Source: Alviniconcha marisindica
Taxonomy: Eukaryota > Mollusca > Gastropoda > Provannidae
NCBI GenBank assembly: GCA_018857735.1
Contig: JABMCL010001084.1
Location: 229,501 to 293,500 of the forward strand
Reading direction: 5' to 3'
DNA: 64,000 nucleotides
The notes beneath the pieces are model-generated. The model did not search any database. It had not been told where the DNA came from and saw only the letters and a list, made by a program, of their open reading frames with translations. Made by a program: the position numbers and the translations under genes. Below, in pieces: positions 1 to 13,634 of this stretch. The stretch's first letter is position 1. Every line of letters starts with the position of its first letter.

Positions 1-2703
1 TCATTGTTTCTTTCTTTGTTGTAGTTTCAGGTCACTGTCTGGTTATTTTTATTTTTTGTTGTTTTTGTTTTGTTTCAATTTCATTTTTAATTATTTTTTT
101 AATCTTGTTTTTATGGAATCTTTGCTGGACTGGTTTTTGACCGATTCCTTCTTGTCATATTTCATTGATCAGACATTGTCTTGTGCATGACATGATTGTA
201 AATGTGTGCAGTTTCACCCTCATATTCCATTTAAACTAAAGACTTTGTGTGTGTATGCTTCTAAGTACTGATTGGCTACTGACATTGACATGCTTCAGGC
301 TACAAACAAGGTGCTTTGGGGGTTAAATGCACTGAGTAGGACCTGCGAGAATGATAATTCAGTCAGTTTGGATAGCATTATTTGCATTCCAGTTTGGATA
401 GCATTATTTGCATTCCATGTTTAATCATGGATATCATGTTCATAGAGGCACAGTGTTGTTTAATCAAACTCATCTATGTACAAGATTGATTCTTCTACAG
501 CTTTGTGGAAGAGTTGTTGCCACTGTTTTGATTCAAAACCAAGTCATTTGATCAAGAAAGTGATGCTTTTTGTTTCAGACAAGCTTTTTTTGGCTCCCGC
601 TCTTTTTGACGGACCTTTTTGCTGTGTGTGTTTGTCATTTCTGACTAAAATATGAAAGAATAATGCTGGTTTTAAACCAGAACAGATACATAATCAGCTT
701 TGTTTCATATCGCACTATACACACCATTGTTGAGAGTAAAGTTTTTTGAAAATCATATGTTTCACCCACACGAAAACATTCCATTCCATCTTGTAATTTG
801 TATCTCACCATTCACTGATTACGTTTTGTTCGGTGATGTGCTTCTGTTTCCCTGTCTTGATGAATGTTACCCACCATGTCCATACTCATGAACATCAGTG
901 CATTTAGCTGCAGACAGCACCCACCTGTTCCAGTAACCAGACAAAAAAGAGTATAGTAGATTGGTGTTCACGTTTGTCTTATTTGTTGGACTAACTTCCC
1001 TGTCATCACTGTATCAGGGCTTTCTCGTTAACAATTTGAAAACTTTGGTGAATGGAATCCTTTGTCAGTTTTTCATTCTGAAGGCTGGAATTTGTTATTC
1101 GTACTCTGCCTTATGGCTTTCATGGGGGGGGGGGAAAGTTTTGGAACATTTTGAGCGACCTTGGATTGTGTCAAGTGCAGTCACTGATTTATTGTTGTTG
1201 GTTGTTGTTGTTGTTGTTTTTATAGAGATTTGTTTTCTTCTTCTTCTTCAGTGAGTTTTATTTCAGGTTCTGATTATTTTACTGATCTGGAGCAAGGAGA
1301 TTGTGTAGATTTTTTTCATGACAACCACAGGCATATGTTGGCTGCTAATGAAAGCTTTGGTTGTTTTGTTTACTTATGCTGGGGAGGAATTCACCAAGTA
1401 CTGCAAGCTGCATGTGTGTTAAAGGGTACTGTGAGCTTAGTTTTTGTGCCTGTGTCTGTGACATGGAGAATCATATCCATGCCTATACTCATGTCTGTGG
1501 CTATGCACTAAACTCATAAGTGACCTATTAATGATCTGTCTCATATGTACCACAGAGCTGATCTAATGCTGGTTATGTATCTCTGTAAACAGATGGCATT
1601 AAACCAGTATTTTTCAACTTGAGAGTAAGCAGTGTTAGAGGAAAGTCAAATCTCTGGACAGTAATCCATCCTATATTGTGCAGTAGTGATTTGCATGTTA
1701 TGTGGCATACTAGCATACCAAGTAACACATGGTACAAACTCCAGGCTCCTAGCACTGGTTTACAACACCCTTCCTCAAAAACCACTGCCATAACTGGTTA
1801 CGCCATAGGTCTCTGTTGTTAACTTCAGTACTTAAATGCCCATAAGTTTGTAACAGACAACTCAGATAATATAAAGCATTTCTTTTATAACCACCCACAT
1901 TGCTTACACCAGGACAAATAAAACCAAAATCTTTGATTTGAGACAGGACTATTTTTTTCCGCCGAGTGGACATGCCTCATGTTCACGTGTGTGCTTTGAT
2001 GCTGTGTAGCTTCTACATTCTTAATAGTACCCAGACCTCTTGGAGGGCGCTTACAGTGTCGGTGGACAGATGCATGGAGATAAGGAGTGTGCCGTTAGTG
2101 GTGTAACCAGTTATGGCAGAATTTAGGGGAAAGTGTTGGAAAGAGAGACTCTTGAGTGGGCACATAATGTAAGTGATACTGTCTGGGAAGTGTTTGATTT
2201 CTTTTTAAGTTTGCAATGACAAACATTTTTGCAGTGTCTAAAAGGGAATAGGTCATGACTTTAATCTTTTGTGGATGAAAGAAAATATTTTTTGTTTGTC
2301 ATAACTGTGAGTTGACACAAGTATAAATTGTATATGACAGAGTCGGAAAACCACTGTATTACCCATGTCACTTAACGAATGAATTTGAACATGGTTTGAC
2401 ATAAAACCAAAGTAATGGTTACTGTACATACGTTTGTACTTCATGTTGATAGAGAGCGTAGTTCACCATTTCTCAGGTGAAATATGTGCATGAAGAAAGA
2501 CATAATTTGCAAATAATGTTCTGACAGGAACTGAATGTCCTTTGTGTCCATATGTTTGTACTTCATGTTGATAGACAACACAGAACACCATTTTTCACGT
2601 GAAGAGTTTGCATGGAGAAATGTGTTTTCTGTGTACCTGTGCATTGGGGAGGAGCGTGCTGTTGGAGAACTGTGTAACAGTGTCTGTGCTCTTTCTGCTT
2701 CAG
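1..2703 (+). other. Upstream intron (part), no exon recognised
   Basis: AT-rich sequence with T-rich tracts ending in the acceptor TTTCTGCTTCAG of E1. I see no spectrin-like codons in any frame. A nearly repeated block (TTTGTACTTCATGTTGATAG) occurs at about 2431 and 2555. By module logic the preceding c exon should lie outside the window. Confidence 0.6.
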
Positions 2704-2856
2704 GAGTTGCTGCAAGAAGTGAAAGGACAGCAGGCTGAGATGGATAAGTTCACAGACGAGGCTCAGACGCTGCAACAGCTAACGTCCGAGTCTCGTGTGG
2801 GGAACTTTGTGTCTCAGCTCACCTCGCGCTACCAGGGACTCCTTGTCACCACCAAG
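2704..2856 (+). CDS. E1: spectrin exon a1 (51 aa)
   Basis: Acceptor CAG ends at 2703 and donor GTCAGT starts at 2857; 153 bp, phase 0/0. It encodes helix B and the first half of helix C of a repeat, starting [16 protein letters not shown] and ending [11 protein letters not shown]. Same length and borders as seven other a exons. Confidence 0.9.
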
Positions 2857-5800
2857 GTCAGTGCACAGTGGGGGATCTTGCAGTCTTGTGGTTGAGGCTA
2901 CAGTGTATCATGGTCAGTAGTCTTATTGTTGGGGCTACAGTGTATCATGGTTGGTAGTTGTTGGGGCTACAGTGTATCATGGTCAGTAGTTCACTAGTTG
3001 TTGGGGCTACAGTGTATCATGGTCAGTAGTCTTGTTGTTGGGGCTACAGTGTATCATGACTTCAGTGGGGCTTCAGTGTGGCGTGGCCAGTAGTCTTGTG
3101 GTTGGGGCTACAATGTATCATGGTCGGTAGTCTTGTGGTTGGGGCTACAATGTTTCATGGTTGGTAGTCTTGTGGTTGGGGCTACAATGTATCATGGTCG
3201 GTAGTCTTGTGGTTGGGGCTACAGTGTATCATGGTTGGTAGTCTTGTGGTTGGGGCTACAATGTATCATGGTTGGTAGTCTTGTGGTTGGGGCTACAGTG
3301 TATCATGGTTGGTAGTCTTGTGGTTGGGGCTACAATGTATCATGGTTGGTAGTCTTGTGGTTGGGGCTACAGTGTATCATGGTTGGTAGTCTTGTGGTTG
3401 GGGCTACAATGTATCATGGTTGGTAGTCTTGTTTTGGGGGCTACAGTGTATCATGATTGGTAGTCTTGTGGTTGGGGCTACAGTGTATCATGGTCAGTAG
3501 TCCTGTTTTGGGGGCTACAGTGTATCATGGTCGGTAGTCTTGTTTTGGAGGCTACAGTTGGTAGTCTTGTTTTGGGGGCTACACGTGGTTGGTAGTCCTG
3601 TTTTGGGGGCTACAGTGTATCATGGTCGGTAGTCTTGTTTTGGGGGCTACAGTGTATCATGGTTGGTAGTCTTGTTTTGGGGGCTACAGTGTATCATGGT
3701 CGGTAGTCTTGTTTTGGGGGCTACAGTGTATCATGTTCTGTAGTCTTGTGGTTGGGGCAACAGTGTGGCATGGCCAGTATAATCTTTTTGTTGGGGCTGC
3801 AGTGTAGCATGGCTTCACTGGGACTACAGTGTAGCATGGCTAACACCAGAGTTCAATAAACACGATGGGATCTTACAGTCTTATTGTTGGGCTACAGGAT
3901 AGCATAGCTAAAACCAGAGTTTAATAAACATGATAAGATCTTGCAGTCTTATTGTTGGGCTACAGTGTAGCATGGCTAAAACCAGAGTTTAATAAACACG
4001 ATGGGATCTTGTTTGGGTATATTTATAACAATAGGGAAGGTCTGAAATATGTGTCATCTAGATATGCAGGTAGAGCACGTGTTTTGGTGTTGTCAGGACT
4101 ACAGCATGTGGTTGAAACTCAGGGTGGATGAACACAGTGCAGGATCTTGTATTGATGCTATGTGGGGTGCAAGCTGAAATCCTATACTGGCAAACAAGTG
4201 GCTGGATTAGATAATGGTTGCTGATGGAACGCTTACTGATAACGCAGTACAATACTTTATTAATCCTTAAAAAAAGAAATTCAGTTTGACAAATAATAAG
4301 AAGTACATAAAAAAAGTAAGCAAAATACTATACAGTTTTACTCGCAGAATTAAAATAAAAACTTAATAAAATCAAGTAAATAAACAGTAAGAAACACACA
4401 CATCTAGACTTCAAAATGTTCAGTAATAAAACACCTCTCACGTGTGTATTGAAACGAGTGTGGTTACCTCCTGTCGTTGACCCTGATATAACCGCACTAG
4501 TTGACTGGGCATAAAACACTAACTTATTCCTGTCATTGCCATTGCTGTGCACAGGAAATCATCAAGCGCTGTGAGCAGAATGTGCAGGACCACAAAGGGT
4601 TTGTCAGCAAGTTTGCTGATGCCTCTCAGTGGCTCATCAAGGCCAAGGAGAAGTTTGCTGAGTGTTCCGATGCCGCTGGTTCCAGAGCAGAGCTAGAGGA
4701 CAGACTGGACAAAGTGCAGGTGAGGCACAGAGATATTCGTCAGCCAGTGTTTATAGACAAAGTGCAGGTGAGGCACAGAGATGTTCATCAGCTAGTGTTT
4801 ATGGACAAAGTGCAGGTGAGGCATAGAGATATTCGTCAGCCAGTGTTTATGGACAAAGTGCAGGTGAGGCACAGATATTCATCAGCCAGTGTTTATGGAC
4901 AAAGTGCAGGTGATCGAGGCACAGATATTCATCAGCTAATGTTTATGGACAAAGTGCAGGTGAGGCACAGAGATGTTCATCAGCTAGTATTTATGGACAA
5001 AGTGCAGGCGAGGCACTGAGCAGCCCATATCTGTGGACAAAGTGCAACTTTATTGCCAAGTACTAGCCTAGTAGCTTATGTAATAAACACCTGCTGGGAT
5101 TTGTGTATGCTTTTTCTGTCTGAATGCTGCATGACACAAGAATCAGGATTAAAGACTATTTATTTGTCTTTTTCTAAACACAAGAAGTTTGGATTGCAGT
5201 CATGAAGCAAGTAAACAGACCTGCATTCAAAAACTTCTGTCTCTTCACCAGGAGTTGGTGCGCGACCGCGACGCTGGCTTGACCAAGCTCAACAACTGCG
5301 TGGAGTCCGGAGAGCGCCTGTACGGCAGCACCGCCCCAGATGGGCGCGAGGTCATCCGACAGGAGCTGCGCAAGCTGAAACTAGGCTGGGATAGTCTCTA
5401 CGATGACCTCTCAGCCGTGCAGCGCCGCCTGGAGGTGTCGCTGGTTCAGTGGACGTCATTTGACGAGAGCTATGGGCAGGTGGAGAACTGGCTGCGCGAC
5501 ATGGAGAGCCAGCTGGAGGGACAGATACCGCTCAGGTCCACGCTGGAGGAAAAGAAAACGCAGCAGCAAAACTATAAGGTAGACGTCAGCTCTGTCACAT
5601 TGTTCCCCCATCCCCCTCATCCCCCAGCCTCCCCCGGCCCCCCAAGTGAAAGGCATGTCCTGCCCCATGAAGCAAAACTATAAGGTAGACGTCGGCTCTG
5701 TCACATTGTTCTCTTCCCCCCAGCCTGCCCTGGTCCCCAAGAAAAAGGCATGTCCTGCCCCACAAAGCAAAGCTATAAGGTAGACATCGGCTCTGTCACA

Positions 5801-8800
5801 TTGTCCCCTTCTCCCCAGCCTGCCCTGGTCCCAAGAAAAAGGCATGTCCTGCCCCACAAAGCAAAACTATAAGGTAGACGTCGGCTCTGTCACATTGTCC
5901 TCTTCCCCCCAGCCTCCCCCGGCCCCCCAAGTGAAGGGCATGTCCTGCCCCGCGAAGCAAAACTATAAGGTAGACGTCGGCTCTGTCACATTGTTCCCTT
6001 CCCCTAGCCTGCCCCGGTCCCCAAGAAAAAGGCATGTCCTGCCCCACAGAGCAAAGCGAATCAGACCCAAAATACAAGAGAACAACAGTGCACTAAAGAA
6101 AAACAAACAACCCTTGTCTTGAAGAGACCATTGTACACTCAAACAGCAGACAGAAGTGATTTTGTTGGATGTAGATCATTAGAAGAGCTGTTACGGTTCA
6201 CACTTAAAAAAAGATTTAAAAAATGTGCAGCTGTGTCGAGCAATCTGCTAGTTGTGTGCAGACTGCTCAACACACCTGTGTGCTTTTTAGTGCCAGGTGG
6301 AAAACAATTATGAGAGTGTCTTGGATAATAGAGTGACTGCATATTGATTATAATAATAATGACAACAGTAAGTTCAGATAATAATTCTAGATACTTGTAT
6401 TTGTCCTTATAACTACATTTGCACCTGAACTGAAAATCAGCTGTCATCATCTCCAGTGGAGCGTGTCTGTGAGAGTGTTGTGCGTTGCTGTGTGACAACA
6501 GGTGTTGCTGCAAGACGTGCAGTCCTACCAGCGGGTGATTGACAGCATCAGCGACAAGGCTCAGAACCTGGTGCAGGCCAGCTCCGACCCGCAGCTGGCA
6601 CGCTTCGTCTCACAGACCAGCGCCCGCTACCAGAAACTCAGCGATGCTGCCAAGGTAGATACTGCTGATCTCTGCATCAGGAGAATTATAAATAGAGCTA
6701 ATAAAAAATATATTTAAAAAAAAGAAGAGATGGGGGGTGGGGGGGAGGGAAGAAGTAAGTAACTTGGTGTTTTATGAGCAGTCAACTAAAGGGGGGGGGG
6801 GGGGGGCATGTATTGATTGTTTTTTTCTGAATAAGCAGATACGGACAGAAATCTGAAACAGGGATGTCTACTAGCATTCTAGAACAAGATCCAAACACAC
6901 AAATTTATGTGTTTAGATATGAACAGATTCAAGATCATGTTGTAAACACCCCCCACCCAAATAAAATGGAAGTAGAACTGTATTCCTAACTGTATACAGT
7001 TACACAGTAACAGATTAAAAGTGAAAGCTGACAAGTGACCACTGGTCTGTACTTAGTAAGTAATTTGGTGTTTTACTTCCAGTCAACCATTACAGGTCTG
7101 TGCAGTGCGCACACTACTTTGTTTACATATTCTGCAATATGTGCTGGAAGCTGATCTTTATTCAGTTGCTCCGAACATTCACAAAACAGTTCCAGTGTCC
7201 TCGTTTTGAATCGTTCAGCCTTTTATAGTTTTAACATGTTTTGTTTTATTTGCTTTAAAGATTTTAGTCATTCACCTTTTTTCTTAAATGTCCCAGAACA
7301 GCTGCAGAATACTGCTTCACAGATTGATGCTCAGAAAGTCGTGTGTTTGGATGAGCTGAGAGTTAACATACAGTGTTTTTTTCCCCTTTTCGTCTAGGAT
7401 CGAGTGCAGCAGTATGAGAAGTTTGTGACAGAGCACCAGGAATACAGTGACTGCTACAACAGCTGTGTGGAGTGGCTGAACAGCGTGCGTGAAAAACTCT
7501 CTGCCTGCTCGGATGTTTCTGGCGACCGCCATGCCATCCAGAGCAGACTGGACAAGATACAGGTGAGCTTCAGTCCTAAGCTGGCACAGCTACATTTGTG
7601 GGAGGCCGGTAGAGGTGCAGGGCTTGCTCTCTATTTGAATGATGAAAGCGTTTGTAAAAATCCCCACCCCAGCTCTTTTTTGCTTTTTTTTTGCACCCCT
7701 GGCATTGCAGTTGCTTTAAAAAAAAAAAAGATTTTCAAGAAAGCTTGAATTGACAGGTACTGATCCACAATTCAGTCTGCTGAGATTGCGGGTTTTTGCT
7801 GCATCCTCACTGTGAATCAATTATATGTAATGTTGTAAAATGCACAAGGGCATGGTTGTAGTGTCACAGTGTTTGTGTTTAAAATGCATGTGCTTGTTTT
7901 GACTTGTAGCCTGTGCAATAACTTTGTATGAAAAACCGAATGATCCTTTACGTGCTTGTTTGTTCCTTTTTATCATTTCAAGGGAAATCGTCCTTCGGTG
8001 CGTTTCTGTTTGAAGACGTGAAGGCTTGGATATTGTGGGCTTTTTAATCTGGAAAGGAATTAAATGGGTTTAATAAAGTGAAGGCTTGGATATTGTGGGC
8101 ATTTTAATCTGGAAAGGAATTAAATGGGTTTAATAAAGTGAAGGCTTGGATATTGTGGGCTTTTTAATCTGGAAAGGAACTAAATGGGTTTAATAAAGTG
8201 AAGGTTTGGATATTGTGGGCTTTTTAATCTGGAAAGGAACTAAATGGGTTTAATAATGTGAAGGCTTGGGTATTGTGGGCTTTTTAATCTGGAAAGGAAC
8301 TAAATGGGTTTAATAAAGTGAAGGCTTGGGTATTGTGGGCTTTTTAATCTGGAAAGGAACTAAATGGGTTTAATAAAGTGAAGGCTTGGGTATTGTGGGC
8401 TTTTTAATCTGGAAAGGAACTAAATGGGTTTAATAAAGTGAAGGCTTGGGTATTGTGGGCTTTTTAATCTGGAAAGGAACTAAATGGGTTTAATAATGTG
8501 AAGGCTTGGGTATTGTGGGCTTTTTAATCTGGAAAGGAACTAAATGGGTTTAATAAAGTGAAGGCTTGGATATTGTGGGCTTTTTAATCTGGAAAGGAAC
8601 TAATAGGTTTAATGATTGTGAGAACTGAGGGTTTCTCTCTCTGGAAGATCTGTGGGAGGGTTTTTCATAAGGCTTTGTTTAAAGGGTTTTTTCTTAGCAA
8701 GCTGTCAGTTTTTTTTCTTTTGGAAGATTGTTAGGGTTTCTCTCTTGGAAGGTTACCCATGAGTTTTTTTTGGTTTGTTTTGCTCCCCCCCCTCCCCCTT

Positions 8801-11800
8801 TCTCTAAAGGCTTTTTGCAAGAGTCTCTCTCTCGGTGGACTGTGTATGGGTTTCTCTTTCAGAATGTGTGAGGGCTTCTCTCTGAAGGCTGTCTGAGGGG
8901 TTTCTTTTTCAGAAAACCATGTAAGAGTTTCTTCCAGAAGGCTCTCTGTGGGCGATTCTCTTTTAGAAAACTCTGTGAGGGCTTCTCTCAGGGGGCTTTG
9001 GGTTTTCTCTTTCAGAAAACTGTGAGGGCTTCTCTCAGGGGGCTGTGGGTTTTCTCTTTCAGAAAACTGTGAGGACTTCTCTCATGGGGCTCTGGGTTTT
9101 CTCTTTCAGAAAACTGTGAAGGCTTCTCTCAGGGGGCTGTGGGTTTTCTCTTTCAGAAAACTGTGAGGGCTTCTCTCAGGGTACTCTGGGGTTTCTCTTT
9201 CAGAAAACTGTGAGGACTTCTCTCGGGGGGCTTGGGGGTTTCTCTTTCAGAAAAAAGTGTGACGGTTTCTCTCAGAAGGCTCTCTGTGGGGTTTCTCTTA
9301 CAATAAACTCTGTGAAGGCTTCTCTCAGGGGGCTGTCTGTGGGGGGTTCTCTTTCATAAAATTTTGTGAGGGCTTTCAGGGGACTCTGTTGGAGGGAGGG
9401 GGTGGGGTTCACTTTTAGAAAATTTTGCGAGGGTTTCTTTCAGTGGGCTCTCTGTGGGGGGTTTCTCTGTCATAAAACTGTTCCTCTTTCAGAAAATTGC
9501 GAGGGCTTCTTTCAGGGGGCTCACTGTTTGGGTTTCTCTTTCAGAAAACTCTGTGAGGGTTTCTCTCAGGAGTTTTTCTGTGGGGGGTTTCTCTTTCATA
9601 AAATTGTTAGGGCTTTTCTTAGGGGATTTCTTTGGGGTTTCTCTTTTGGGGAGGCTGGAGGGCTTGGGAAATGTAAAGTTTTTGTCTCTGGTGGCAAGAA
9701 TTTATTGTTGCTTGGTTATAACTTGTACTTTGTCATCAGGGACAGATTTGCAGAAAAGCTGACTCATGCTTAAATCTTTATCCTTGTGTAATAAAGTATT
9801 ATTATTATCTTTGTGTGTTTGGCAGTGAGAATGTTTTTTGTTTTTTTTAAACTACGCATGCTAAAATGATGTTTTGTTGTTTTGGTGTTGACAGCGGCGA
9901 TGTGTAAGTCCTGCAGGTTTTTGTTGTGTAGCAAACTTCTTGACTTTTGCTTCATCGTTTGTCTGTTTGTCTTTTTTCTTTTTCTTTTTTTTCTGATCGC
10001 ACCAGTCTGTTGTGTTTACCTTTAGCATCCATGTGCTATTTCGGTCCATCACTCGTGTTTCCCCACCTGCCTTTAGCTGTTGTTTCTCCATGGCTGAGGC
10101 ATTTCTCATCAGCTCTCTGGTATTCTAGTCCAGTAGGGGTGCTGTGAGGGCAAAAAGATAAGAACACATCTATATTATATATACACACATGTACATTTCG
10201 TTCAGTTGTAAAAAGTGCTTTGAATCACTGAAGGCGCTTTATAAATTTGTTATTGTTGTTGATTTATTGGGCGGGGTGGGGGTGGAGGTGGAGGGGCATT
10301 AGGGGTTAGTCAAGATGGAGGGGTGATTTCGAGAATTCCCAAGAGCTGAAAATTCACCTAATATATTTATGTGTTCTGACTTTTGTAGCGCAATTTTGAT
10401 CAGTCGGGAACGAGTTTGGTAAATATCCCGCCTCAAGTTTTATTTTCAGTATCAGTGTTAACACCTCCGATGTAAACTTAGCCATGTACGTCTTAGGCTA
10501 TGAAGATGAATGTACTGTATGTAGACTGAAGCCGTGACCACTCTCCAGTACTTGACACAGGGCGCACATTAACACTGTGCTATGTGTGGTGAGACATAGT
10601 TACACATCAACAGCAAAACACATTGGATGATGTGGTTGTTGTGCTAGTTTTTGTGAGTAACAGCAGAACTGTTTGTCTGAGGAAATTTAGATTTTATTTT
10701 TTCTTGCTTCGTACATCCTTAAGTTAGCACGGTAGAATAAGCTAGGCGTAAACGTAAGCAGATTTCATTTGGGTTTTTTCCTTCCGTTGTGTGTTGTTTT
10801 CTTGCTTGCACACTGACATTTTTACAGGATTAAGAAAGAGTGATTTTTTAATATTTTTTTTTTAAATAACTGTTTTTAATAGATTTGTGAGATTTTATTG
10901 CTACAGGAGTATTGTTGTAATTTTTATAAGCTTTGCTGCTAGAAGCTACAAGTAATTACGAGCGTGGTTATTCTTAGCTTAAGACTTGGTGATTAAGAAT
11001 TGAAAGTGGGAAGGGGATGTTCATCTCTGGTGCTTTGTGGCACAAATTGTTTGTTGGATGCGATGACCCCAAATTAACCATCTCTGTTGACCTCCACACC
11101 AGCATCATCTCATCAAGTCTTGTAGAAACCAGATATGCCCTCATGCATGCATTGTTTTCTCTTGCATATCATTAGTTTTCTTCTCAAAAAGAACTGTTTG
11201 AATTATGAACAGGATCTGCAGTACTATGAAGAGCCAAGTGTCAGTGTAAGATGGATTTTTTGATTGTGATAGCTCAATTTGTCTGAATCACTGATGTATT
11301 TTGGCGCTTAAAATTTGTCTGTAATATGCTTCAAGTATGAAAACTCTGGTCTGGTATGTATGTGAGCACTGCAGTGGCTGTACAGGACAACTTCAGCATT
11401 TCATCCCATTGCATTACATAGTTTCATTGCACTTCAGATCACAGGTAATGTGCTGAGCTTTTAATTCCACTTGTTCTTGTGAGCAATTTTTTTATTTGTG
11501 GTTTACACAAAACATCAGGACACACCATTATGTCTGTTAGTTCTCATGACATGGTTAAGGTACTTAGATAGGCTCAGTTTTGCTGCAGTGGAACCTCCTC
11601 AAGGAAGCAGTGCACTTCAAAGTAAAGGATAAGAGTTCACAGTTTGGAGCACACTCTTCTGAAGTTTGGAATTGTCATGAAAAATGACTTCACCACACAA
11701 CGATGCATGCTTTTCTGAAATTTCTTTGGAACAAAATATAAATGGTTTCTGTATATTGAGATAAGTTGATTTTCTAAAGTCTAAAAGGTTGAAAACAGTG

Positions 11801-13596
11801 CTATTCATTCTTGTTTCAGATATATTTTTTTTTAAAGTTTGGAAATGTTATGATACAAAAGTGATCTATTCGTATTTATGATACAAAAGTGATCTATCCA
11901 TACAGAATGAAATGTATGTTGTTCTGAAGTGTTCAACATTTCAGTTTTGTTTTAACCATGAAGGCAAACCTATAGATACACAGTTTGGACTGAACGAGTT
12001 GAGACAAAGTGGCTTGGACCAGCAGGTGTTTTTTTTCTTCCTTTTTTTTTTCTTCTGATGAAAAAAAATGTTTCATACAGGAACACAAATACAAGGGAAA
12101 AAACAAAACAAAAACAAGAGTAGGAATATAATATGCATTGACTTAATCTTTAGCAGAATTTAATTTTTAAGGAGATTGTCTCAGGGGAAGTTTCTAATTC
12201 TTTGTTGCTGAAATTGAATACTGGAAGTTTCAGCACTGGTTAGTTACAAACTATACTTCACTTTCGCCGTAACTTCTGCCGTATTTCCTTCACTGCATTC
12301 TGTTCTTTATGATAGAAATTAGTGCATGGTGAAATTGCATGCCTTCTTTGAAGAGGGATTTGAATCAGTTACTCAAAGCATGCGACAAATAATACAAACA
12401 ACTCTGCTGCTAATTAACTGCTCTGTGTTTGAATCTCATCAAATAAATTATGTATCACATATTCTTTTTTTTCCCTATTTTGTTGTCAAAGTGATAAAGT
12501 TGAACATATTTTATGGGGGGGGCTGGTACAAAACTGTAACTGTTTAAATGACTGAATGTTTTTAACTTAATTTTTTTATATTTCATGTGAGTTTGCCATT
12601 TGGTAATGCTTCCTAATTGGTCACATGTGTTTGACTGACTGATGGGCTGTTTTTGACTTGATTTAATGACTCATTTGTTCTTTGTGGTAATATTTTAATA
12701 TTTTGGCACTTTAGTTCATTTGCTTTTTGCTCAGAATTGTGCTAGTCTCAGTTTCTTTGATTCTTTAAAATATTTTGATCAGGAACAGTTTTGCTTGGTT
12801 GATCTTATTCTTATTCAGTTGTATATTGTCAAGTTATACAGTGTATTTAACTTTTTTTACTTTTTTTATTTATAAACTTGATTTGATATGTGAAATTGGA
12901 CTGTTTTTGACCCAAACTTTAATGATTATTAATACATGTTCAGATAGCTTGCTTGTGTCTGATGAGTGTGAAACTTCAACAAGAAAGCTTACTATTCTCT
13001 TAATGATTCAGGTTATGTAAACAAATCATGTAACAGTTCGTTTTTTCTGTAGAAACATCAGATATGTTACCTAAAAAACTTCCTTTTTCTTGGTGTAGAT
13101 ATATCACAGAATTTGTTCAAACCATTACTATGAACACCTCTGCTGTTAGAAGACTGTGGTATTTGTAGTTTTCAAGTTCTGCAGTTTTCTCTGCTGTTTT
13201 ATCTTTTATCCCCAGCTCCTGTTGTTGTTGTTTACCCGGGTAGTCTCTGTGTGTCGGAATCTGAAACTCCTTTTTTGACCCCAGGATGGCTTTGGACACC
13301 ACACATTTCACCCCCTCCCCCTCCCCCCCCTAGCCCTCCTTCTGTGCTTGTTATTTTTATGTGACTTAATGCTGTTTAGTTTGGAGTGGAGTGCACTTTG
13401 TGTGTGCTTACATGCACATATGCGTGCATGTCTGTGAATGTGTGTGTGTGTTCATGATGTGTGTTTACTCTGTGTGTGTGTGTGTGTGAGTGTGTGTTAT
13501 TGTGTGCATGTGGGTGTTATCGTGTGTGTGAGTGTGTGTTATTGTGTGCATGTGGGTGTTATCGTGTGTGTGTGGGTGTCCGCGCGCATGTGTATG

Positions 13597-13634
<38 letters not shown>

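Noticed and set aside
6139..6513. Minus-strand frame of 124 codons in intron 3
   Set aside because: Low-complexity residues (poly-Ile from (AAT)n), no splice context, and antisense to an ordinary intron.
9366..9773. Glycine/phenylalanine-rich frame of 135 codons
   Set aside because: It falls in the 47-bp array; no splice or start support.
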